A DNA stretch of 64,000 nt from contig CAXBCR010000015.1 in NCBI GenBank assembly GCA_963974475.1, positions 13,939 through 77,938 of the forward strand, written 5' to 3'. This document shows, piece by piece, positions 34,969 through 44,880 of this stretch (positions are counted from its first letter, which is position 1; each line of letters begins with the position of its first letter). A program made the position numbers and the translations under genes. The notes under the pieces are model-generated. The model did no database searches, was not told where the DNA came from, and worked only from the letters and a program-made list of their open reading frames with translations. Origin of the DNA: CAJXZP01 sp963974475. Lineage in GTDB: Bacteria > Bacteroidota > Bacteroidia > Flavobacteriales_G > Salibacteraceae.

Positions 34969-36177
34969 ATGAAGATGAAATTACTACAGAAAAAATTAAG
35001 TGAATTTAACTACCCTCAAATACTAAAAGAGAAAGGAATATACGCGTTCTATCATCGTTTAGAATCTGGTCAAGATACAGAAGTTTATATGAGGGGAGAA
35101 AAACTTTTAATGTTTGGCTCTAACAGTTATTTGGGATTAACTAATCACCCTGCCGTTATTAGAGCAGCGAAAAATGCGCTTGATAAATATGGTACAGGAG
35201 CCTCTGGTTCAAGGTTAATGAACGGGAATTTAGACCTACATGAAGAATTAGAGTCTAAGCTAGCTGCTTTTGTTGGAAAAGAATCTTCTACAATCTTTGG
35301 CACTGGCTTTCAAGTAAATACTGGTGTAATACCAAGTTTGGTTGGAAGAAATGATTATTTGGTTATTGATAATAAATCACACGCTTCAATTATTGAAGGT
35401 AGCCAATTATCATTTGCTAAAACCTTTAAGTATGATCATAATGACATGGTTTCTTTAGAGAAAATATTAGCGAAGACAGATAAAACAAAAGTTACACTCA
35501 TTGTTACTGAAGGGGTTTTTAGTATGGAAGGTGACCTTGCTCCTCTAAATGAATTAGTAGACTTGGCTGAAAAATATAATGCCACTATAATGCTTGATGA
35601 TGCCCACGGTTTAGGTGTTATGGGAAAAAATGGCTCTGGAACAGCTGATTATTTTAACTGTACCGCCCAAACAGACATAATTATGAGTACTTTCAGTAAA
35701 TCTTTCGGCTCATTAGGTGGTTTTGTTGCAAGCGATAAGGATACCATTAATTATATTAAACACCATGCTCGTTCTTTATTGTTTAGCGCAGGAATGCCTC
35801 CTGCAAACGCAGCAACAGTATTAAAAGTTTTAGATATTGTTCAGCAAGAACCACATAGGATTCAAAGACTTTGGGAGAACGTTGAGTATGCAAAAAAATG
35901 CTTAATTCAAGCTAATTTTGAAATAGGTAATACCAAATCGCCAATTATTCCAATCTTTATTGGAGACAGTATTAAAACATACGTATTTGCCAGTAGTCTT
36001 ATTAAATATGGAGTTTATGTAAACCCTGTAGTTCACCCAGCCGTGGAAGAAGGTAAATCAATTCTACGCTTTTCATTAATGGCTACCCATACTAAAGTGC
36101 AAATAGACCAAGCTGTTCAAACGCTAATTAAAGTTAGAAGGGAGATAGAAGAGGAACAGTTTGCCTTAACTATTTAA
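34969..36177 (+). CDS. spt: Serine palmitoyltransferase (PLP-dependent)
   Basis: Protein of 402 residues, alpha-oxoamine synthase family. PLP residues are in place: Lys244 in TFSKSFGSLGG, Asp210 and His213 in LDDAHGLG, His138 in NKSHAS. The family also includes 8-amino-7-oxononanoate and KBL enzymes, but the following reductase and acyltransferase fit the sphingolipid pathway: SPT condenses serine with palmitoyl-CoA to 3-ketosphinganine. Starts 5 nt after the DUF5686 stop. Two in-frame Met (34969, 34975) compete as start. Confidence 0.88.
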   Translation: MKMKLLQKKLSEFNYPQILKEKGIYAFYHRLESGQDTEVYMRGEKLLMFGSNSYLGLTNHPAVIRAAKNALDKYGTGASGSRLMNGNLDLHEELESKLAAFVGKESSTIFGTGFQVNTGVIPSLVGRNDYLVIDNKSHASIIEGSQLSFAKTFKYDHNDMVSLEKILAKTDKTKVTLIVTEGVFSMEGDLAPLNELVDLAEKYNATIMLDDAHGLGVMGKNGSGTADYFNCTAQTDIIMSTFSKSFGSLGGFVASDKDTINYIKHHARSLLFSAGMPPANAATVLKVLDIVQQEPHRIQRLWENVEYAKKCLIQANFEIGNTKSPIIPIFIGDSIKTYVFASSLIKYGVYVNPVVHPAVEEGKSILRFSLMATHTKVQIDQAVQTLIKVRREIEEEQFALTI

Positions 36178-36185
36178 TAGAAACT

Positions 36186-37304
36186 ATGGTAAGTATAAAA
36201 AAAGTGTCTTCTGCTTCGGAGTTGAATAAATTCATCTCATTTCCAGACAAACTTTATAGTGGTAATGAATTTAGAGTCCCTCAACTACACACTTTTGAGA
36301 AATCAAGTCTAATAAAAAAAGAAAACCCAGCTTTCGAGTACTCTGAAGCTAATTACTGGTTGGCGTACAAAAACGGCAAGGTTGTAGGACGAATTGCAGG
36401 GATTTTAAACAATAAGTCTAATGAAATTTGGGGTGAGAAGTATATTCGATTTGGCTGGATTGATTTTATTGATGATGAGGAAGTTTCTGCTCTTTTAGTA
36501 AAAACGGTTGAAGATTGGGCTAAGTCATTAAACATGGAAGCCGTTCACGGCCCTCTAGGTTTTACTGACTTCGATTTAGAAGGAATGTTGGTTGAAGGTT
36601 TTGATGAAATTGGTACTCAAGCCACAATTTACAATTATCCGTATTATCCCCAACATTTAGAAAGATTAGGGTATCATAAAGATGTAGATTGGATACAGTT
36701 GGAATTAAAAATGCCTGAAAAAGTACCTGAAAAAATACTACGCATATCTAGTCTTGTTCAAAAAAAGTACAATTTAAGACTGCTAAAAATTAAAAGTGCC
36801 AACGAAATACGGCCATATGCCAAGAGTTTATTCAAAATCATTAATGAATCGTATACCAATTTGTACGGGTTTGTGCCACTTACCGAAAAACAAATAGTCC
36901 ATTATACTGACCAATATTTCTCCATGGTAAATCCCAAATATGTGGGTTTAGTCGTTGATGAAAACAACCAATTAGTTGGTTTTGGTTTAAGTTTTTTATC
37001 CTTGTCGAAAGCCTTGATGAAAGCTAAAGGGAAACTTTTCCCCTTCGGCTTTATTCCTATTTTAATGGCAATGAGAAAAAATGATACTATTGATTTATTG
37101 CTACATGCAGTGAAACCAAAATATTTCAATAAAGGTATTCCTGCTATTTTTTATGCACATATGACCCAAGCTTGTATCGATAATAACATTAAAACAGCCA
37201 TAGTTAGCCATATTTTAGAAACGAACAAAGCTTCAATTCAAATGTTTAATGCTTATGAAACTCGTCAGCATTTGCGAAGACGTATTTATATCCGACATAT
37301 TTAA
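36186..37304 (+). CDS. GNAT-superfamily acyltransferase (candidate bacterial ceramide synthase)
   Basis: Protein of 372 residues with an acyl-CoA N-acyltransferase-like layout: YWLAYKNGKVVGRIAGIL is a GNAT core strand pair, and the C-terminal half repeats a similar fold (YVGLVVDENNQLVGFGLSFLSL). In Caulobacter a GNAT-like protein acts as bacterial ceramide synthase together with SPT and a reductase named CerR. The order here is SPT, this gene, then a CerR-like reductase, so it probably acylates the sphingoid base. This is inference from gene order and fold. Confidence 0.75.
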   Translation: MVSIKKVSSASELNKFISFPDKLYSGNEFRVPQLHTFEKSSLIKKENPAFEYSEANYWLAYKNGKVVGRIAGILNNKSNEIWGEKYIRFGWIDFIDDEEVSALLVKTVEDWAKSLNMEAVHGPLGFTDFDLEGMLVEGFDEIGTQATIYNYPYYPQHLERLGYHKDVDWIQLELKMPEKVPEKILRISSLVQKKYNLRLLKIKSANEIRPYAKSLFKIINESYTNLYGFVPLTEKQIVHYTDQYFSMVNPKYVGLVVDENNQLVGFGLSFLSLSKALMKAKGKLFPFGFIPILMAMRKNDTIDLLLHAVKPKYFNKGIPAIFYAHMTQACIDNNIKTAIVSHILETNKASIQMFNAYETRQHLRRRIYIRHI

Positions 37305-37316
37305 TTAGAATAGAGA

Positions 37317-38309
37317 ATGAAACGAATTTTAATAACAGGTGCTAGTGGGTTTATTGGAGGATTTCTTGTTGAGAAAGCAATAAGTCTCAATTTTGAAGTA
37401 TATGCTGGTGTTCGAAAGAATAGTGATATTGAATATTTAAAAAATACTCCATCTGTTTTGTTCGAGGCAGATTTATCAGATAAAAGAGCCATTATTAGTA
37501 AGCTGGAACAATTTGAGAAGTTTGACTTTATTATACATAATGCTGGGATTACAAAGACATGTAATAATAAATTGTTTTATGAAGTTAATGTGAAAAACAC
37601 AAAAAATTTAATTGAAGCACTCTATGAAACCAATCGTGTACCCGAAAAATTTATTTACATCAGTAGTTTAGCCGCTTGTGGACCAGGTCTAAACGGGAAT
37701 ACACCGGTTCAACTTTCAGATGAACCGAAACCGGTTTCTTTTTATGGAGCGAGCAAACTAGATGCAGAAAGATATATAAAATCATTACCTCATTTTCCGT
37801 ACCTGATTTTTAGACCAACAGGAGTTTATGGGCCACGTGAAAAAGATTTTTTGGTGATGTTTAAAAGTTTAAACCATGGATTAGAAACCTATATCGGTAG
37901 CTCAGTGCAATATTTGTCTTTTGTATATGTAAAAGACTTAACACACCTATTATTAATTGCGTTAACATCAAATAAGGTTCAAAGAACATATTTTGTTTCT
38001 GATTTAAACAATTATACAGCAAAAGCGTTTAATCTAATTGCTAAAAAAGAACTGAATACTAAAACAATAAGAATAATACTTCCGAAATTCTTAGTGAAAT
38101 CAATAGCTGTAATATTTGATAGGATTTCTTGTGCTTTTAATTTTCCTCCTCCTACATTAAATATTGATAAATTTAAGGAAATATCTCAACAAAATTGGCT
38201 TTGTGATAGTTCTCAACTAGTTTCTGATTTTGGGTTTGTCCCTGAATACAATCTAAAGAAGGGAATTAAGGAAACAATTAAGTGGTATAAAAATAAACAA
38301 ATATTATGA
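37317..38309 (+). CDS. NAD-dependent epimerase/dehydratase (candidate CerR ketosphinganine reductase)
   Basis: Protein of 330 residues, extended SDR: GASGFIGG at 8-15 and the active site YGASKLDAERY (Tyr-x3-Lys) near 143. In the SPT-acyltransferase-reductase order of known bacterial ceramide operons, this would reduce the keto group of 3-ketosphinganine or of its acyl form (CerR role). Its stop overlaps the next gene by 4 nt. A sugar-lipid role cannot be excluded. Confidence 0.8.
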   Translation: MKRILITGASGFIGGFLVEKAISLNFEVYAGVRKNSDIEYLKNTPSVLFEADLSDKRAIISKLEQFEKFDFIIHNAGITKTCNNKLFYEVNVKNTKNLIEALYETNRVPEKFIYISSLAACGPGLNGNTPVQLSDEPKPVSFYGASKLDAERYIKSLPHFPYLIFRPTGVYGPREKDFLVMFKSLNHGLETYIGSSVQYLSFVYVKDLTHLLLIALTSNKVQRTYFVSDLNNYTAKAFNLIAKKELNTKTIRIILPKFLVKSIAVIFDRISCAFNFPPPTLNIDKFKEISQQNWLCDSSQLVSDFGFVPEYNLKKGIKETIKWYKNKQIL

Positions 38310-38830
38310 TTTCATTTTCTTATATTTCTTTAGCGATGATTTTATCTTTTGTTTCACATTCTCAAAATTATCCAGTACCACCAAAAACGGATGAACTACT
38401 ATTTTATATTCAACGGAATCATAATTCCAATACCATTATTTATAACGCTAATTTTGATTCTAATGGAAATTTAAATAAAGAAGAGCCAATACTTGTTTAT
38501 TGGATAAGGTATGAAGAAAATGGTCAAAAAATGGAGTTAAGAACCATCGAAAAATGGTATGCATATGGCGTAGATTGGGTGAGGGTAAATGATAGAAACA
38601 CATATAAACTGACAATGGTTGCTGATAAGTCGCGTGCTTTTACCTTGACGCAAATTGAACCATTCAAAGCAATTGTAACTACTCAGATTAATAATATAAA
38701 TTCAGAATTAGAGTCTATGTACATATTTGCTGACAATAGTAAAGCTTGGCCTACAGTTGAATATATTGAGTTTTTTGGTTGTAGTACTAAATCAAAACAG
38801 AAAGAATACGAAAAAATTATAGTTGATTAA
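38306..38830 (+). CDS. DUF4833 exported protein
   Basis: Protein of 174 residues with a signal peptide (first 20 residues). The mature part reads YPVPPKTDELLFYIQRNHNSNTIIY, NANF and PILVYWIRYEENGQ, as in DUF4833. This family is known in Bacteroidota sphingolipid and lipid loci only as an uncharacterised neighbour. The next gene, the PAP2 enzyme, starts directly after its stop. A periplasmic role in lipid handling is plausible but unproven. Confidence 0.75.
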   Translation: MISFSYISLAMILSFVSHSQNYPVPPKTDELLFYIQRNHNSNTIIYNANFDSNGNLNKEEPILVYWIRYEENGQKMELRTIEKWYAYGVDWVRVNDRNTYKLTMVADKSRAFTLTQIEPFKAIVTTQINNINSELESMYIFADNSKAWPTVEYIEFFGCSTKSKQKEYEKIIVD

Positions 38831-39754
38831 ATGGATTTCAAACGATTTACGCATAAAAACATACTGCTCAATTTATTCACTATTTGTCTATATCTACTAT
38901 GGATGGATGTTGTTGATTATGTTAAGTCAGACCACATTGCGTTAGTGATTATTTGGATTTTAGCATTTTACGCAACAAAGATGTCGCGTAAATTCATTTT
39001 GGGGTTCTCAGTTTTTATTCTTTTTTGGATTGTTTATGATTCTATGCGGATTATTCCGAATTATGAAGTTTCATCGGTTCATATTCAAGAGCCGTACCAA
39101 CTTGAAAAAATGCTTTTTGGTATCACATATCAAGGAAGTATATTAACACTAAATGAATACTTCCTTATCGTAAATAATGCTTTCTCCGATTTCTTATCAG
39201 GGTTCTTTTACCTAAACTGGATGCCTGTACCTATTGGATTTGGAGTATATTTATTCTATACCGATAAGGAGTTATTTTTAAAATATTCTTTCGCATTTCT
39301 GTTAGTAAACCTTATTGGGTTTACAATATATTATATATATCCGGCCGCACCGCCATGGTATGTACAGAATTATGGGTTTGACTTACACTATGGTATACCT
39401 GGGAATCGAGCAGGCTTGGAGCGATTTGATAATTTGATAGGTGTTTCTATATTTGAAATTATTTATAATAAAAATGCCAATGTTTTGGCTGCGGTTCCTT
39501 CACTTCATTCAGCTTACCCAGTAATAGTTCTATATTATGCTTTAAAAAAAGGAGTCAATAAATATGTTAAAGCATTGTTAGTGTTGTTCCTTTTTGGAAT
39601 TTGGTTTTCGGCAGTATATTCTAGTCATCATTTTGTAATAGATGTTTTAGCAGGAATTATAGTGTCCATAATTTCATTAATATTTTTTGAGTTTCTGATG
39701 AAAAAGAATTTTTTCAAGAATAAACTACAACTCTTTTTGGAGGTGATCTATTAA
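38831..39754 (+). CDS. PAP2/AUR1-like enzyme (candidate inositol phosphorylceramide synthase)
   Basis: Protein of 307 residues with six or more membrane helices. PAP2 motifs are present in the AUR1-like form: YPAAPPWY near 170, SLHSAYP with His226, and SSHHFVID with His266/His267 and Asp271. The first classical motif KX6RP is missing, as in the inositol-phosphorylceramide synthases. With SPT, a ceramide synthase candidate and phosphatidylinositol made upstream, the fitting reaction is transfer of inositol phosphate to ceramide. Last gene of the operon; the next gene belongs to an unrelated unit. Confidence 0.85.
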   Translation: MDFKRFTHKNILLNLFTICLYLLWMDVVDYVKSDHIALVIIWILAFYATKMSRKFILGFSVFILFWIVYDSMRIIPNYEVSSVHIQEPYQLEKMLFGITYQGSILTLNEYFLIVNNAFSDFLSGFFYLNWMPVPIGFGVYLFYTDKELFLKYSFAFLLVNLIGFTIYYIYPAAPPWYVQNYGFDLHYGIPGNRAGLERFDNLIGVSIFEIIYNKNANVLAAVPSLHSAYPVIVLYYALKKGVNKYVKALLVLFLFGIWFSAVYSSHHFVIDVLAGIIVSIISLIFFEFLMKKNFFKNKLQLFLEVIY

Positions 39755-39783
39755 AAAAAAAAGTTTTTATTTAAACCAATAAC

Positions 39784-40688
39784 ATGAAAAAATCAGTAGC
39801 ATTAGTATTGTCAAGTGGCGGTTCAAAAGGATTGGCTCACATTGGGGTAATCAATGAGTTAGAACGTCAAGGGTTTGAAATAACTTCTATTTCTGGTTCA
39901 TCTATAGGTTCGGTTATTGGCGGACTTCATGCTATGGGTAAATTAGATGTGTATACCGATTGGGTGAAATCTTTAAACAAAAAACATATTTGGGGGCTTT
40001 TGGATTTCACCATTTCTCAAACGGGTTATTGAAAGGAAGTAAAATTTTTCAAAAAATGGAAACCTTTATTCCTGATGTCCCAATTGAGCAAATGAACATT
40101 CCTTTTGCTGCTGTGGCTACCGATTTATTGAACGAGCAAGATGTGGTGTTCAATACGGGGAGTTTTTATAAAGCTATCCGCTCTTCTGTGGCTATCCCAT
40201 CGGTATTTACACCTGTAAAATATAACGACACATTTTTAGTAGATGGAGGAGTGTTAAACCCCGTTCCAATAGAACATGTTGAACGTAAAGATGGCGATAT
40301 TTTAGTGGTAGTGAATTTGTATGGCAAAAAGAAAAATCGTGTAGTAAAGCCCATTCCTATGGCCAAACCTACAAACAATAACTACATGAGTATGTTCAAT
40401 AACATTACAGATAGTTTGAATAAGCTTCTAACTACAGGAGATGTAACGAGTCCAAGCTATTTATCCGTATTAACGGCTACAACTTATGCTATGGTCCACA
40501 AATTAGCTAAGGAAAATATAGAAAAACATCAACCAGAAATTGTAATAAATATCCCAGTTGATTCTGCAAATACATTTGATTTTCATAAAGCAGATGAGCT
40601 TATCGCGTTGGGAGAAAAAGCGGCTAAAGAAGGAATTTCAAGATTCAGTAATGATAAAAAAACAAGAGTTTTAAACAAATCTAATTAG
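39784..40688 (+). pseudogene. Patatin-like phospholipase, single frameshift
   Basis: Two frames together give one patatin protein. Frame 1 (39784-40032) has SSGGSKGLAHIGV and the nucleophile motif SGSSIGS; it ends at LLDFTISQTGY. Frame 2 (from about 40020) continues as LLKGSKIFQKME and holds the catalytic Asp motif DGGVLNPVP. Adding one G to the run GGG at 40020-40022 joins the frames as SQTGLLKG. The gene is otherwise complete, about 300 residues. It probably once followed tolC (see remnant at 28710). Either a real inactivation or a base-calling error. Confidence 0.8.
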
Positions 40689-40815
40689 CATCTATATCTG
40701 AGACATTGAGTAGGTGATAGCAATTAATAATCCACTGCGTTTTAAAGAATCCAGTTATTTAGATTTTTTATATTAGGACTTCAAAATCATATTTTTCTAG
40801 AGAGATGAACAATTT

Positions 40816-40823
40816 TAACTTTG
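40816..40823 (+). promoter_or_regulatory. -7 promoter box (TAACTTTG)
   Basis: TAACTTTG lies 24 nt before the ATG at 40848. No TTG with -33 spacing is seen. Confidence 0.45.
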
Positions 40824-40847
40824 AATATTTTAAAACAAAAATAGTGG

Positions 40848-41429
40848 ATGTCTAGGTATTCTTTTTGTATAGTCGTGTTTCTTATATTGTTTTTTTCTAA
40901 GCCAGTTAATGGACAGAAATCTTTTGGTATCGAATTGAGTTATTTAACTGGTTTCCAGTCTCGTGAAGTAGATGTCTTAGATGATAGTATAGATTTTTCC
41001 ATGCCACATGGAAGTCAGCTTACCCTTTCGTACTCCAAAAGAATAAAGGAATCTTCTTGGGTTTTAACAACCGCTTTTGGAGGAAAATACATAAACATGC
41101 ATGGCAAAACCAGCTCACAGTTAAAATTCTCAACCAATTCTTTTAAAGTAAATGCATTGTTCGGTACACGCTACAATATTCATAAAGATCTTGATTTAGG
41201 GTTTCAGTTTGTTGTTGAAAGTAATCGAGATTTAGATGAAATCTCATACCTGAAAGCGGATTTATGGCGATATTATTTGTGTTTGGAAACTGCTTATAAT
41301 TTTCAAGGTAATTGCTCCATTGCCATTAAATATTGGCGAAGTTTATCCCCCAATGAAGATGTGTACTTGCTATTTAACTCTGTAAATCAAGTAAGTATAG
41401 GCGTTAATTATTACTTCCATGAAATTTAA
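40848..41429 (+). CDS. Outer-membrane beta-barrel-like protein
   Basis: Protein of 193 residues with a signal peptide (first 22 residues, ending VNGQK). The rest alternates hydrophobic and polar residues in strands (for example HGSQLTLSYSKRI, LDLGFQFVVESN, NQVSIGVNYYFHEI), typical of a small porin-like barrel. Its stop overlaps the CotH-like gene by 11 nt. No named family recognised. Confidence 0.7.
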   Translation: MSRYSFCIVVFLILFFSKPVNGQKSFGIELSYLTGFQSREVDVLDDSIDFSMPHGSQLTLSYSKRIKESSWVLTTAFGGKYINMHGKTSSQLKFSTNSFKVNALFGTRYNIHKDLDLGFQFVVESNRDLDEISYLKADLWRYYLCLETAYNFQGNCSIAIKYWRSLSPNEDVYLLFNSVNQVSIGVNYYFHEI

Positions 41430-42626
41430 AATAGGCCTTATATCACTTTCTATACTCTTTGCTTCATGTAGCAACTTGATAGTAGAACAAGAGAACCTTC
41501 CTGATGTCTATGCTATTACGCCTTCTACTATAGTCACACAATTGCCAGTCATTAACCTAAAAGCGGATCAAACTAGTTTTGATAAGATGATGGAGAGTTA
41601 CTATAGTAAGATTATAGTAGAAGGGGAGTTAACAACCCACAATGTATTAGGTTCAATTCAAGTAATAGATCAAAAGATACAATTTGAAATTCGTGGGAGG
41701 TCTAGTGTTGGGGCCTCATTCCCTTTAAAATCAATTGGAGTTGTCTTTGATGAGCCGATAGATACTAAAAGTTTAGGGTTTAAACCCGATGACAAACTAC
41801 CAGGTCACTACCTTGACTTCCTTACTACGACCCGTTTAAGAAGTTCAGGAAATGATTTTGGTATCACTATGATAAAGGATTTGGCCTATAGTCGCTTTGC
41901 CGTTCAAAACTGTCTGAACCTTGAGGTTATGTATGGTGTTCCAGTTCAAGTATTTGTAAATAATAAGTACTATGGTTTAATGAACGCTCGCACGGAAAGT
42001 AATATTGCAGGGCGGCTTTATTGCATGCAGATTCTTCACAAATGGCATTATTGAAGGTCAAAAATGAAAGTGAAAATTTAAAATTTGATGAAGGAAATAG
42101 ATTAGCAGTTGGGGCACTTTTAAAAGCCATAGAGCTTGAAGATGCCAAAGCAATTTGGGAGAATGTGGATGTCGACAATTTTATTGATTACATTATTTAT
42201 CAAGATTACATTGGCAATGCTGATTGGGGAAACAATGTAAAAGCATTTAATCCCGGAAATGGAAAATTCAGGTTTATTATTTATGATACAGATTTGGCGG
42301 GTAATGCAATCGGTATTCCACTATTGCCAAAGTTAGAGTTTTTATCGGCTGACCTCGGTAAAATTTATCGTGGTCTTCAAGAAAATGAAGAATTCAACGC
42401 TCAATTAGAAAATAGAAAAGAGGTTCTATATGAAGGTTTTTCGGTGAATAGCTTTAATAAAATAGTAGATGATTTAGCACTCACCATTGAAAATGACATT
42501 CCGTTTTTAATTGCAAAATATGGCCGACCAGAAAGTACTCTTCATTGGAAAATGGAAATTGATAAAATGAAACTCGACTTTGAAGGTCGTGATCATTACA
42601 TTCGAAAAAAATACGATTTAGACTAA
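41419..42626 (+). pseudogene. CotH-like lipoprotein gene, single frameshift
   Basis: Frame 1 (41419-42054) starts with a lipoprotein signal (FASC) and has FEIRGRSSVG and GVPVQVFVNNKYYGLMNARTES as in CotH-family kinase-like proteins. Frame 2 resumes AALLHADSSQMALLKV and continues with IYQDYIGNADWGNN and FIIYDTDLAGN, the CotH C-terminal pattern. One G added to the GGG at 42010-42012 joins them as NIAGAALLHAD. CotH is an atypical kinase known from spore coats and Bacteroidota surface proteins. Stop overlaps are tight with the genes on both sides, so an intact operon is likely in reality. Confidence 0.78.
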
Positions 42627-43292
42627 ATGAAACACTTTCTTGTCATACTCATATTTCTATGTTCTTTTGGTCAACTCATGATTGCCCAAAAAATTAACAT
42701 TGGCAATTTATGGGCTTCATACTCAATGAAGTATTCGGTAAACGAAAAATGGAAGGTATATGGAGAAGCGCAATGGAGGTTGGATAATTATTCCTCTACA
42801 CCAACCCCTTTTCTTGTAGATTTTAGTGGACGAAATAAAGTTAATAAAGTGTTTTCAATTAAACTTCAGTATCGATACAGGTGGGTTAATGGTGAACGAA
42901 ATACCCAACGCTTAGCCATAGATGGACGTTTTAAGTGGAAAGCTTGGGACAAGAAACTGAGAATACAATATAGAACTAGGTTACAGGTCACACGTGTGAA
43001 TTATAACGGGCAAATAATTAGTGGTTGGCGTAATAAAGTAGGAATAGAACGAGTTTTCTCAAAGAAATTTTCGGTATACGCTAATTATGAAAATTTTATT
43101 CAAGTTTTAAAACTTAAAAGTTTCATTCGTATTGATGCTCCGCAGTTTAATAAAAATCGCTATACGTTAGGCGTTAATTATAAATTTAAAAAGAATGAAT
43201 TTAATGCTTTTTATAGAATCGATCAATCGTTAAATTATGACAACGTGTTAATCCACATATTAGGGCTTGGAATTACTCGTAAACTTACTTAA
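42627..43292 (+). CDS. DUF2490 protein
   Basis: Protein of 221 residues with a signal peptide (ending MIAQK). It matches DUF2490 with WASYSMKYSVNEKWKVYGEAQWR near the start and many amphipathic strands; likely an outer-membrane barrel of about ten strands. It starts directly after the CotH-like stop. In Bacteroidota DUF2490 proteins are often near CotH or polyphosphate-related genes. Function unknown. Confidence 0.8.
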   Translation: MKHFLVILIFLCSFGQLMIAQKINIGNLWASYSMKYSVNEKWKVYGEAQWRLDNYSSTPTPFLVDFSGRNKVNKVFSIKLQYRYRWVNGERNTQRLAIDGRFKWKAWDKKLRIQYRTRLQVTRVNYNGQIISGWRNKVGIERVFSKKFSVYANYENFIQVLKLKSFIRIDAPQFNKNRYTLGVNYKFKKNEFNAFYRIDQSLNYDNVLIHILGLGITRKLT

Positions 43293-43931
43293 AACGTTAT
43301 GGGTGAAAAGGGGAGACCAAAACCAGAGCTATCGCAATAGTTTTTAGGTGCTCATTGGCTGCAATCCTAACTGAGGTAATATAGTCTAGAATACTGCGTA
43401 AGACTTTGGCGAATTTATAGGAGGAAACATGACTAAAAGCGTAATCTTTATATAAGTATAAGAGTAAAAAGTCGGCATTCGAGACGCAATTGTGTAGCCT
43501 CGAAAAACCGTAGCGTTAAGCCGTTGGCATGTTTGAGCTCAGCTGTCGATTTTTTTATTTAAAAAAAAGCGGTAACAGCGTTTGCGAGTTTGCTAACTGT
43601 AGCGAAGGTTTTACGCTAAGGCTACTAAATTGGTTTCGTAAGCCTTGAATTTTTGTTTCTTTTGTTTCAAGACAAAAGAAAGAGATGTTTTTTTAAAAAA
43701 AATATGAACCGAAGCCCAAATTGAGCAAGTGTATAGAAATTTATTTTTCTTAAATTTTATACTCTTGCGGTAACACACCAATAAACGTCTAAAAACTTTT
43801 CTTGCAGGATTATCCTTACAAACGATAAATTTAAAACGAAGCTAGAAACTTTGCTTTTTATGCAGTAAATATCATGTTCATCAGGGATTTCATTACGAAG
43901 TAGAAAATATGAGGCTAGCGCCAAGCGGCAA
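43293..43931. other. Repeat-rich intergenic region
   Basis: No credible gene. A 35-bp dispersed repeat lies at 43473-43507. TTTCTTTTG and CAAAAGAAA (about 43658-43681) form a short hairpin. A minus-strand frame at 43757-43939 encodes a peptide without family or signal and is not accepted. Confidence 0.6.
43473..43507 (+). repeat. 35-bp dispersed repeat, copy 2
   Basis: One mismatch to the copy at 21602-21636. Confidence 0.75.
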
Positions 43932-44158
43932 TTTAACATAACGACTAATTATAGGAAAAAACGGAATGTAACCGAGAATCTTTTTTCCTTTTTGAATGAC
44001 ACCAAGATTATGAACAGAACTGGGATTTTCTATTTAGCCAACGGCCAAGCGTAGTTTTTACGGAGCGCAGACATAATATTGATTATAGCTGAAAAACGAA
44101 GCAATATCGTTATAAACAAATAACTATAGTTTTTTCCTATAATTAATATTATGTTAAA
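43932..44158. mobile_element. MITE-like element (227 bp) with long inverted ends
   Basis: TAATTATAGGAAAAAAC (43946-43962) is the exact reverse complement of 44129-44145. The match extends outward to TTTAACATAA at 43932 and its complement ending at 44158, giving imperfect inverted ends of about 30 bp. There is no open frame inside. Its right part recurs at 16655-16702. Confidence 0.6.
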
Positions 44159-44220
44159 TAGGAATTAACCAAACCCAACCTATCACAGTATACTAAAGAA
44201 AATATAAAATAATTGGTTGT

Positions 44221-44601
44221 TTATAGATTTACTACTTTGGTTTCTTCTTCTCCGTAAATATGAATGATACGTTCCCCCTTGATTCCCATTCCAGTCGTTA
44301 CCACTAAAATATTATCAGTAGGAGAATATTTTAAGCCTACTTCAATTCCTTCGTATGCTATAATGAATGAATTTTCGTTGATTTTTTCTACAATACGATA
44401 TTCGCTGATGTATTCACAACCAAATAAATTGGTAACCTGAATAACGTCTTCTTTAAATTCTATGGTTCGAACCAGACAGTCCACAAATTCGGGTTGAGAA
44501 CCATTTTCAATTTTCATGTAATGTGCGTTAAACGAATATACTTGGCTCATACCCATTAAACTGATGAATATAGCTAACATGGTTGTAATTAAATATTTCA
44601 T
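44221..44601 (-). CDS. Small secreted hypothetical protein
   Basis: Protein of 126 residues with a signal peptide (first 20 residues, ending GMSQV). The mature part is about 100 residues, mainly beta strands, with two Cys that could pair (VDCLV and FGCEY). No family recognised. It is flanked by the MITE-like element on the 3' side; the upstream TAACTTTG box suggests its own promoter. Confidence 0.65.
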   Translation of the reverse strand: MKYLITTMLAIFISLMGMSQVYSFNAHYMKIENGSQPEFVDCLVRTIEFKEDVIQVTNLFGCEYISEYRIVEKINENSFIIAYEGIEVGLKYSPTDNILVVTTGMGIKGERIIHIYGEEETKVVNL

Positions 44602-44625
44602 GACTTTGCCTTTTATGATTCATCA

Positions 44626-44633
44626 CAAAGTTA
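44626..44633 (-). promoter_or_regulatory. -7 promoter box (TAACTTTG, minus strand)
   Basis: CAAAGTTA on the plus strand reads TAACTTTG on the minus strand, 24 nt before the ATG at 44601. Confidence 0.45.
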
Positions 44634-44880
44634 TGCTTGCATACCTAATTGAAATATGATTTAAGGGGTTAAAATACCTAACTTGGGTCATGTAAAAATG
44701 ACAATTTAAGTAAATTAGTAATTAAAGACCAGTAACTTAACTGTTCTGTACTCTGAGTTTTATAAATGTTAAAGTGAATGTCCTGTCATTTCATGTAAAA
44801 TGTCCACTACCACTTATCATAAACCCGTTTTGCCCTATGGTTTTTTTTCTAATTTAGAAGCTTAGTAAAAAAATCAAAAT

